Source of the DNA: Erythrobacter sp.
GTDB taxonomy: Bacteria; Pseudomonadota; Alphaproteobacteria; Sphingomonadales; Sphingomonadaceae
Assembly: GCA_002695185.1 (NCBI GenBank)
Contig: NZOF01000038.1
Coordinates: 1 to 14,875, forward strand
Direction: 5' to 3'
Length of the DNA stretch: 14,875 nt
Below are positions 6,789 through 14,875 of the stretch, piece after piece. Position 1 is the stretch's first letter; each line of letters starts with the position of its first letter. The notes under the pieces were generated by a model. The model saw only the letters and a program-made list of their open reading frames with translations. It was not told where the DNA came from and did not search any database. The position numbers were made by a program, and so were the translations under genes.

Positions 6789-8608
6789 ATGCGCGGACGA
6801 ACGGCAATGCTGCTGGCTGCGCTCTGCGCGCTTCCCGCTCCGGCGATGGCACAGGATGACGGTTTCCGCGCCCGCCTGCCCGAAGATGAAGTCATCTATT
6901 TCGTCCTGCCCGACCGGTTCGATAATGCCGACCCCGCCAATGACAAGGGCGGCCTCAAGGGCGATCGGCTCCAGACCGGCTATGATCCCGCGTCCAAGGG
7001 CTTCTACCATGGCGGCGACATCCAGGGGCTGATCCGCCGGCTCGACTATATTCAGGGGCTGGGCGCCACCGCCATTTGGGTCGGCCCGATCTTCCGCAAC
7101 AAGCCGGTGCAGGGTCCCAAGGGGCAGGAAAGCGCCAGCTATCACGGTTACTGGATCACCGATTTCGAGCATGTCGATCCGCATTTCGGCACCGACGCGG
7201 ATTTCGCCGCGCTGGTGAAGGCCGCCCATGGCCGGGGGATGAAGGTCTATATGGACATCATCGCCAACCATACGGCTGACGTGATCCAATATCGCGAATG
7301 CGCCGACCGGCCCTGTCCCTATCGCTCGCGCGCCGACTATCCCTATCAGCGCCGCGGCGGCATGGCCGGCCCGGCGATCAATCCGGGCTTTGCCGGCGAC
7401 GCCGATCATAGCGCCGCCAATTTCGGCAAGCTAACCGACCCCGCCTATGCCTATACCCCCTTCGTGCCGAAGGGCGAGCAGGCGGTGAAGAACCCGGCCT
7501 GGCTCAACGATGTGCGCTATTATCATAATCGCGGCGAGACGACCTATTCGGGCGAGAGCGCGACCATGGGCGACTTTGCCGGGCTCGACGATCTGATGAC
7601 CGAACATCCGCGCGTGATCGCCGGCATGATCGACATTTTCGGCGGCTGGATCGACCGCTTCGGCATTGACGGCTTCCGCATCGACACCGCCCGCCATGTC
7701 GACCCGCATTTCTGGCAGCAGTTCGTCCCCGCCATGCAGGCGCGGGCCAAAGCGCGCGGTATCCCCAATTTCCATGTCTTTGGCGAAGTCTATGTCGAGA
7801 CGGTCGATGCCGGCCCGCTTGCCTGGCATACCCGCGAAGGTGGCTTCCCCGCCGTGCTCGACTTCGCTTTCCGCCAGGCCGCGCTGGAAACCGTCGCGGG
7901 CAAGGCGGCGACCGCCACCTGGGAGCGCATGCTGACCGGCGATGCCCTCTATCAGGGTGGCGCCGCCACCGCGCGCCAGTTGCCGACCTTCGTCAGCAAT
8001 CATGACGCCGGCCGTTTCGCCACCTTCGTCCGCCGCGCCTTCCCGCAGGCTGGCGAGGATGAGGTGCTGCGCCGGGTGATGCTCGCCAACGCCATGCTGC
8101 TGACGCTGCGCGGCGTGCCAACCATCTATTATGGCGATGAGCAGGGCTTCGTCGGCGATGGCGGCGATCAGGACGCGCGCGAGGATATGTTCGGCAGCCA
8201 AGTGGCGAGCTATAACGACAATCGCCTGCTCGGCAGCACTGCCACCACCGCCACCCCGAGCTTCGACCCCGCCCATCCGCTCTATCGCGAGCTCGCGGCG
8301 CTCGCCCGCCTGCGCACCGGCCATGCCGCGTTGCGCCGGGGCAGCGAGACGATCCGCGCGCGCGGCGACGAACCCGGCCTGTTCGCCGTCTCCCGCTTCG
8401 ATCCCGACACGGGCGCGGAATATCTGATCGCCTTCAACACATCGACCGCGCCGATCAGGGCGCAGGTTCAGGTGGACGCTGCCTCCACCGCTTTCGACAC
8501 CCTTGCCGGCGCGGCCTGTGCCCCGCGCGCGTCCGCGCCCGGCAGCCTCGCCCTCGACCTTCCTCCCCTTGGCTACAGCGTCTGCGCTGTACGGAGCGCT
8601 AATCCGCA

Positions 8609-8612
<4 letters not shown>
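6789..8612 (+). CDS. Secreted/periplasmic GH13 alpha-amylase-type glycoside hydrolase
   Basis: 607 residues from the ATG at 6789, chosen because GGAGG (6774-6778) lies ten bases upstream and a clean signal peptide follows (MRGRTAMLLAALCALPAPAMA, cleavage before QDD). In-frame ATGs at 6780 and 6771 are badly spaced, and one at 6696 lies inside the operator. All four GH13 signatures are visible: DIIANH (156-161), GFRIDTARH with nucleophile D299, FGEVY with acid/base E333, and FVSNHD with D406. It therefore should retain and hydrolyse alpha-1,4 links of starch-derived oligosaccharides outside the cytoplasm. A C-terminal beta domain follows. Its stop overlaps the next start by ATGA (8609-8612), implying translational coupling. 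The exact subfamily (amylase versus neopullulanase/cyclodextrinase-like) cannot be settled by eye. Confidence 0.9.
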
Positions 8613-10210
<1,598 letters not shown>

Positions 10211-10220
10211 GGACGTTCCC

Positions 10221-12278
10221 ATGACGCGACTGACCGCGCTCGCTCTTCCGCTCATTGCCCTGGCGCTCGCGCCCACCGCCGCGCGCGCCGATGTGGTGGC
10301 CAGGGCCGCCTCGCCCGATGGCCATATCACCCTCACCATCAGCCTCGATGGCGAGGGGCGCCCCAGCTATGCCGTGCAGCGCAATGGCAAGCCGCTGATC
10401 GCCGATTCCCGTTTGGGCTTCATGTTCACCGATGCGCCCAAGATCGAGCGCAACCTGACGCTCGCCGACAGTAAGCAGGCGAGCAGCGACACGAGCTGGA
10501 CCCAGCCGTGGGGCGAATGGACCAGGATCCGCGACCATCATAATGAGCTGACGCTGGTGTTCCGCGAAAAGGGCGATCTCCAGCGCGAGATGGATGTGAC
10601 CTTCCGCCTGTTCGATGACGGCGTCGCCTTCCGCTACAGCCTGCCCGACCAGGCCAATCTCCATCACGCCAACATTGCCGAGGAACTGACCCAGTTCGCC
10701 TTCGCGCAGGGCGGCACCGCCTGGTGGAAGCCCGCCTATGAGTGGAACCGCGAGGAATATCTCTACAACCGCACCCCGCTCGACGCGGTCGGCACCGCCC
10801 AGACGGTGATGACGGTCAAGCTCGCCGACGGCACCCATGTCGCCCTGCATGAGGCCGCGCTGGTCGATTATGCGGGCATGAATCTCGCCCGTGCCGAGGG
10901 CAATACTTTCCGCGCCGATCTGACGCCGGGGGCGGGCGCGCCCAAGGTATCGCGCGACGCCGGCTTCTCCACCCCCTGGCGCACTATCGCCGTCGCCGAC
11001 GATGCCGCCGGCCTCTACATGAACCACATGATCCTCAACTTGAACGAGCCGAACAAGCTCGGCGACGTTTCAAGCTGGATCAAGCCAGGCAAGTTCGTCG
11101 GCGTCTGGTGGAACATGATCAAGGGCGAATGGAGCTGGGCGCGCGGTCCCAAACATGGCGCCACCACCGCCAATGTCCGCCGCTATATCGATTTCGCCGC
11201 TGCCAGCGGCATCCCCGCCGTGCTGGTCGAGGGTTGGAATGTCGGCTGGGACGGCAACTGGTTCGGCAACGGCAAGGATATGAACTTCTCGCAGCCGACG
11301 CAGGATTTCGACGCAGACTGCCTTGCCGCCTATGCGAAATCCAAGGGCGTCACCCTGATCGGCCATCATGAAACCGGCGGATCGGCCAGCCATTATGATG
11401 GCCAGCTCGACACCGCCTTCAAATGGGCGGCCGACCATGGCGAGCAGGTGGTGAAGACCGGCTATGTCACCGATGCCGGCCAGATCGAGCGGGTCGACGC
11501 CGATGGCGCCAAGCATCGCGAATGGCATGAAGGCCAGTGGATGGTGAACCATTATCTGCGCGTCGTGCAGACCGCCGCCAAATATCATGTCAGCATCGAC
11601 AGCCATGAACCGGTCAAGGACACGGGCCTGCGCCGCACCTATCCCAACTGGGTCGCGCGCGAAGGCGGCCGGGGTATGGAATATAATGCCTGGGTCGGCG
11701 GCAAGAACCCGCCCGAGCATGAGGCGAACCTGGTCTTCACCCAGCTGCTGGGCGGCCCGATGGACTTCACGCCGGGCGTGCTCAGCCTGTCAGGTTCGGA
11801 AGGCAGTACGATCCACTCGACCATCGCCAAGCAGCTCGCCCTCTATGTCGTCCTCTATTCCCCGGTGATGATGGCGGCCGACACGCCGGAAAATTACGCC
11901 AGATATCCCGGCCCCTTCCAGTTCATCAAGGACGTGCCGACCGACTGGTCCGACACCCGCGCCTTGAATGGCGAGGTCGGCGACTATGTCACCATCGCGC
12001 GCAAGGCGAAGGGCAGCGACGACTGGTATCTGGGCGCGGTCGGCGATGAACAGGCGCGCTCGTCCAAGGTCACGCTCGACTTCCTCGATGCCGGCCGCAG
12101 CTACACCGCCGAAATCTACCGCGACGGTCCCGGCGCAGACTATCGCACCGAGGCACGCCACGCGATCGTGATCGAAAAGAAGCAGGTGAAGAAGGGCGAT
12201 GTCCTCGCTATCGACCTTGCGCCCGGCGGCGGCCAGGCGATCCGCTTCGTCGCCAGCGGCGGCAAGCGCAAGCGGTGA
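10221..12278 (+). CDS. Periplasmic GH97 alpha-glucosidase (SusB-like, inverting type)
   Basis: 685 residues from the ATG at 10221, supported by AAGGA at 10209-10213 with seven bases spacing. The frame remains open far upstream but only through the preceding gene. The signal peptide is MTRLTALALPLIALALAPTAARA. The protein has the GH97 order of an N-terminal beta-sandwich, a TIM barrel (from about 290) and a C-terminal sheet. By comparison with Bacteroides SusB, the catalytic and calcium-binding glutamates are present: E384 in GHHETGG (general base position E439), E463 in SHEP (E508), E487 in RGMEYNAW (general acid E532), plus E481. These mark the inverting alpha-glucosidase branch rather than the retaining alpha-galactosidase branch. 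It would release glucose from maltooligosaccharides in the periplasm. A REPIN-like repeat follows its stop. Confidence 0.93.
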   Translation: MTRLTALALPLIALALAPTAARADVVARAASPDGHITLTISLDGEGRPSYAVQRNGKPLIADSRLGFMFTDAPKIERNLTLADSKQASSDTSWTQPWGEWTRIRDHHNELTLVFREKGDLQREMDVTFRLFDDGVAFRYSLPDQANLHHANIAEELTQFAFAQGGTAWWKPAYEWNREEYLYNRTPLDAVGTAQTVMTVKLADGTHVALHEAALVDYAGMNLARAEGNTFRADLTPGAGAPKVSRDAGFSTPWRTIAVADDAAGLYMNHMILNLNEPNKLGDVSSWIKPGKFVGVWWNMIKGEWSWARGPKHGATTANVRRYIDFAAASGIPAVLVEGWNVGWDGNWFGNGKDMNFSQPTQDFDADCLAAYAKSKGVTLIGHHETGGSASHYDGQLDTAFKWAADHGEQVVKTGYVTDAGQIERVDADGAKHREWHEGQWMVNHYLRVVQTAAKYHVSIDSHEPVKDTGLRRTYPNWVAREGGRGMEYNAWVGGKNPPEHEANLVFTQLLGGPMDFTPGVLSLSGSEGSTIHSTIAKQLALYVVLYSPVMMAADTPENYARYPGPFQFIKDVPTDWSDTRALNGEVGDYVTIARKAKGSDDWYLGAVGDEQARSSKVTLDFLDAGRSYTAEIYRDGPGADYRTEARHAIVIEKKQVKKGDVLAIDLAPGGGQAIRFVASGGKRKR

Positions 12279-12304
12279 AGGCTGACGCCTCTTCTGTTCC
12301 TACC

Positions 12305-12388
12305 GTCATCCCGGACTTGATCCGGGATCCATTCAGCGCTCGCTCGCAGATGTCGCGCCGAATGGATCCTGACTTTCGTCAGGATGAC
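12305..12388. repeat. REPIN-like pair of inverted hairpin units
   Basis: Unit one is GTCAT + CCCGGA-CTTGA-TCCGGG + ATCCATTC (12305-12334). Unit two, inverted, is GAATGGAT + CCTGAC-TTTC-GTCAGG + ATGAC (12360-12388). Outer arms are identical, while the inner six-pair stems differ in sequence yet both pair perfectly. About 25 bases separate the units. This is the layout of alphaproteobacterial REP doublets. Lying 27 bases after the GH97 stop, it may also stabilise or end the upstream message. Confidence 0.8.
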
Positions 12389-12544
12389 GCAGGATCGAAC
12401 GGGAGCGATCAACAGCCCCGGCTGTCCTATTCCGCCTGCGCTTGATAGGCTGCGTGACCGCATGCACGCAGACTTTCCGATAGGATCAGACGCTCGCAAC
12501 TTAATGTCAAAATGTGCGGGAAATGTGCGAAGTTAAGGCGAAGG
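12389..12544 (+). promoter_or_regulatory. Leader of the MFS permease gene
   Basis: The space between the REPIN-like repeat and the permease start contains a seven-pair inverted repeat CTGCGTG/CACGCAG (12450-12456 and 12465-12471) with an eight-base loop, and an AT-richer stretch (CTTAATGTCAAAATGTG) close to the gene. No copy of the ATACGTAT operator core is present, and I could not find a confident promoter. The permease could be read from its own unrecognised promoter or by read-through from the hydrolase operon. Confidence 0.35.
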
Positions 12545-14077
12545 ATGGGGATGGCCGGAATGAATGGGATGGGGCTGGAACCGGGCGCGACGACGTCCGA
12601 TGGCCGGCCGCGCCAGGGCTTCTGGGGGCTGTGGAATATCAGCTTCGGCTTCTTTGGCATCCAGATCGGCTTCGCGCTGCAGAACGCCAACATGTCGCGC
12701 ATCTTCCAGTCGCTGGGGGAAAATCTCGACAATCTCGCCTTGCTGTGGATCGCCGCGCCGCTGACCGGCCTGCTGGTCCAGCCGGTGATCGGCCATTATA
12801 GCGATCGCACCTGGTGCCGTCTCGGCCGGCGCCGGCCCTATTTCTTCGCCGGTGCGCTGTTCGCGGCGCTCGCTTTGTTCGGCATGCCCAATGCGCCCGG
12901 CCTGATGGCCGCCGCGCTGATGCTCTGGATTCTCGACGCCTCGCTCAACGTTTCGATGGAGCCGTTCCGCGCCTTTGTCGGCGACATGCTGGCGAAGGAA
13001 CAGCATATGGCCGGCTATGCGATCCAGACCGCCTTCATCGGCACCGGCGCGGTGATCGGTTCCTCCACGCCCTGGCTGCTCGACCAGATGGGCGTGTCCA
13101 ATGTCGCCCCCGCCGGCATGATTCCCGACACGGTGCGGGTCAGCTTCTATATCGGCGGCGCCGCGCTGTTCCTTGCCGTGCTTTGGACCGTGCTCACCAC
13201 CCGCGAATATTCGCCCGAGCAGATGGCCCGCTTTGCCCAGGCCAGCGACGCGGCAAGCCAGGAGGAGGCGCCGCCGGTCCCCGCTGGTGGTCCGCTCTGG
13301 ATCGTCGCCGGCCTTGCCATCATCGCCGCTGTCTGGGGCTGGGCGCTTGAAAAGGAGCTGTATCTGCTGGGCGGGCTCCTTGCCGCCTATGGCATCGCCC
13401 GCATCGTCGCGCGCGGCCTCCACGCGCAGGGCCGGACCGACAATCTGCTCAGCCATGTGGTCGGCAATTTCGCGACCATGCCGGCGATGATGAAGAAGCT
13501 GGCGCTGGTCCAGTTCTTCACCTGGTCGGCGCTCTTCATCATGTGGATCTATACCACGCCGGTGGTCGCCCAATATGTCTTCGGATCGGCCGACCCGACC
13601 AGTGCCGCCTATAATGAAGGGGGCAATTGGGTCGGCATCCTGTTCGCCACCTATAATGGCGTCGCCGCCTTCGCCGCGCCCTTCCTGCTCCAGCCGCTCG
13701 CCCGCCGCATCGGCCAGGCCCGGACCCATGCGCTGGCGCTGACGCTCGGCGCGCTCGGCTTCCTGTCCTTCCTGGTCCTGCGCGATGCGCAGGCGCTGCT
13801 CCTGTCGGAAGTGGCGATCGGCATCGCCTGGGCCTCGACCCTTGCCATGCCCTATGCGATGCTCGCCTCCAGCGTGCCGCAGACCAAGCTTGGCATCTAT
13901 ATGGGCCTGTTCAACGCCTTCGTCGTCATCCCGCAATTGCTGGTGGCGACGGTGATGGGCACGATCATGCGCCATTTCTTCCCGACCGAACCGATCTGGA
14001 CCATGGCCTTCGCTGGCGCGGTCATGCTGGCTGCAGCCGGAGCTACTCTGCAACTAGGGTCAGAAACGCTCGAGTAA
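12545..14077 (+). CDS. MFS sugar permease (SLC45/GPH-like), probable maltose/maltooligosaccharide importer
   Basis: About 510 residues with roughly twelve hydrophobic segments. GFWGLWNISFGFFGIQIGFALQ forms the first membrane helix. The loop after the second helix carries GHYSDRTWCRLGRRRPYFF, the MFS motif A in the form seen in SLC45/sucrose-transporter-like symporters. Proton-coupled uptake of di- or oligosaccharide into the cytoplasm would feed the cytoplasmic GH13 enzyme. Start choice: ATG 12545 has AAGG (12535-12538) six bases away, and ATG 12551 has GAAGG at the same spacing. An upstream in-frame ATG at 12512 has no ribosome site. The N-terminus is rich in Met and Gly. The last codons (ATLQLGSETLE) coincide with a drop into AT-richer IS110-associated sequence, so the natural C-terminus may have been replaced by a few foreign residues. 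Confidence 0.88.
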   Translation: MGMAGMNGMGLEPGATTSDGRPRQGFWGLWNISFGFFGIQIGFALQNANMSRIFQSLGENLDNLALLWIAAPLTGLLVQPVIGHYSDRTWCRLGRRRPYFFAGALFAALALFGMPNAPGLMAAALMLWILDASLNVSMEPFRAFVGDMLAKEQHMAGYAIQTAFIGTGAVIGSSTPWLLDQMGVSNVAPAGMIPDTVRVSFYIGGAALFLAVLWTVLTTREYSPEQMARFAQASDAASQEEAPPVPAGGPLWIVAGLAIIAAVWGWALEKELYLLGGLLAAYGIARIVARGLHAQGRTDNLLSHVVGNFATMPAMMKKLALVQFFTWSALFIMWIYTTPVVAQYVFGSADPTSAAYNEGGNWVGILFATYNGVAAFAAPFLLQPLARRIGQARTHALALTLGALGFLSFLVLRDAQALLLSEVAIGIAWASTLAMPYAMLASSVPQTKLGIYMGLFNAFVVIPQLLVATVMGTIMRHFFPTEPIWTMAFAGAVMLAAAGATLQLGSETLE

Positions 14078-14368
14078 CTTCGAGGAGACCAGATCGAAGG
14101 TCCAGCCTCGATCAAACTATGATTTGGAGCATGATATCTGAGGCCGTCACAAAGCCTTTATCATCATGCTTGCTGCGTTTGAATGGCATTGGCAGATGTT
14201 ATGCGTAAGCGCCATCACCGCACTGTCAGACGAGCGTCCGCTTTCGATTGTGCCGTCCAAAAGGCCGTATGTTCGGGCTGCGAAGGTGCCCCGCCCCCGT
14301 ATTTAGCACGATGCGGGATTGCGCCGGATGGGCCGGCACCTAGCCCCATGCTTAAGCGAGGGCGGACC
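14078..14368 (+). ncRNA. Non-coding left end of an IS110-family element, possible bridge-RNA region
   Basis: About 290 bases precede the IS110 transposase start. IS110-group elements are known to encode a bridge RNA in the non-coding end upstream of the recombinase gene. Two structures are visible. One is a stem-loop at 14129-14169: seven outer pairs, a 4x4 unpaired internal loop, five inner pairs including one G-T, and a nine-base apical loop. The other is a strong stem GGTGCC..GCCC with GGGC.GGCACC (14285-14296 with 14330-14340) ending 28 bases before the start codon. The element's outer boundary is probably near 14050-14080, where composition changes at the end of the permease gene. That any of this is transcribed as a bridge RNA is inference, since IS1111-group elements place theirs elsewhere. 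Confidence 0.35.
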
Positions 14369-14782
14369 ATGGGAAAGGATAGCGAGCTTTTCGTTGGACT
14401 CGATGCATCAAAATTGAAGATTTCAGTCGCGGTCGCCGAGGGCGAGCGGAGTGGCGAAGTACGGTTTTTTGGCGATATCTCAGGGGAGCCGGCGTCGGTA
14501 GCATCGATGGTGGGCAAGCTTGCGAAGCGCGGCGCCAAGCTTCATTTCTGCTACGAGGCTGGTCCAACGGGATACGATCTATACCGCCAGATCCTTGAGC
14601 TCGGCCACCATTGTGAGGTGGTGGCGCCATCGCTCATTCCCAAACTTGCGGGCGACCGGGTAAAGGCCAACCGTCGCGACGCTGTAAGCCTGGCCCGGCT
14701 CCATCGAGCTGGCAAGCTGACTGCGGTTTGGGTGCCAGATCAAACTGCTCTCCCACCTGAAAACTGGATCGCTTTGAGCTAG
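14369..14782 (+). pseudogene. IS110-family transposase, N-terminal DEDD half only
   Basis: From ATG 14369, with GAGGG at 14358-14362 and six bases spacing, the frame gives 137 codons. About 125 are transposase: LFVGLDASKLKISVAVAEG with the first acidic residue D12, CYEAGPTGYDLYRQ with E63, and VKANRRDAVSLARLHRAG with D104, the RuvC-like DEDD fold of the IS110 family. Homologues continue for about 200 more residues including the Transposase_20 domain with its catalytic serine. Here WVPDQ is followed abruptly by TALPPENWIALS and a stop. The copy is therefore broken and inactive. It points right, away from the sugar genes. An in-frame ATG at 14183 would add 62 residues without family similarity and is not used. 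Confidence 0.85.
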
Positions 14783-14875
14783 ATGCCGTAATGGGCCGGC
14801 GTCTCCAAGGTAGCCAGGTGGGTGGCTGTCCCTCAGAATGATGGTGTTGGAACGAGGTCCGAGCGATCGGCCTCA
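14743..14875. other. Unidentified sequence that replaces the 3' half of the IS110 transposase
   Basis: From about 14743 the transposase similarity ends and unrelated sequence runs to the window edge. It contains CCCACCTG (14752-14759) and its inverted copy CAGGTGGG (14815-14822). This could be the border of another insertion element or a deletion junction. No family was recognised, and the short frames here are not convincing. Confidence 0.4.

Overview
The window looks like a chromosomal segment of a sphingomonad (alphaproteobacterium of the Sphingobium/Sphingomonas/Novosphingobium type). This is inferred from GC-rich, codon-biased genes, a Xanthomonas/Caulobacter-type TonB-dependent receptor next to a LacI regulator and GH13/GH97 enzymes, and palindromic intergenic repeats. 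No rRNA, tRNA or CRISPR array was seen.

Left part (1-2350) is an accessory scrap-yard read almost entirely on the minus strand. It holds the end of an IS3-family element (1-99), a small gene cut after 27 codons by that element (97-180), and an apparently intact XRE/ImmA-IrrE regulator-protease gene (492-1562). Just upstream lies a ~106-codon unknown gene (1571-1891). That gene is fused in one open frame to a scrap of an IS256-family (Mutator) transposase (1930-2178) and a scrap of an IS110-family transposase (2179-2350).

Central part (2395-14077) is a compact alpha-glucan/maltooligosaccharide utilisation locus. An outer-membrane TonB-dependent receptor (2501-5284) is followed tail-to-tail by a LacI-family regulator on the minus strand (5608-6630). 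Divergent from the regulator is a run of a secreted GH13 alpha-amylase (6789-8612), a cytoplasmic GH13 alpha-glucosidase (8609-10210) and a periplasmic GH97 alpha-glucosidase (10221-12278), then a separately spaced MFS sugar permease (12545-14077). The inferred flow is receptor import across the outer membrane, periplasmic trimming by amylase and GH97, MFS import, and final hydrolysis by the cytoplasmic GH13. The same 12-base sequence TGAATACGTATG, with palindromic core ATACGTAT, lies upstream of the receptor (2395-2406) and in the lacI/amylase divergent region (6687-6698), which makes it the obvious candidate operator.

Intergenic spaces hold a strong Rho-independent terminator after the receptor, a ~150-bp multi-hairpin repeat between receptor and lacI, and a REPIN-like pair of inverted hairpins after GH97 whose two stems differ in sequence yet stay perfectly paired.

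Right part (14078-14875) is the left end and 5' half of another IS110-family element, with a structured non-coding leader (possible bridge-RNA region). Its transposase is cut off at about codon 125 by unrelated sequence of unknown identity. The sugar locus is thus bracketed by two IS110-family remnants pointing outward. I did not find a clearly new biological system. The best leads are the ImmA/IrrE gene with its two damaged unknown neighbours, the shared operator, and the IS110 leader structure.
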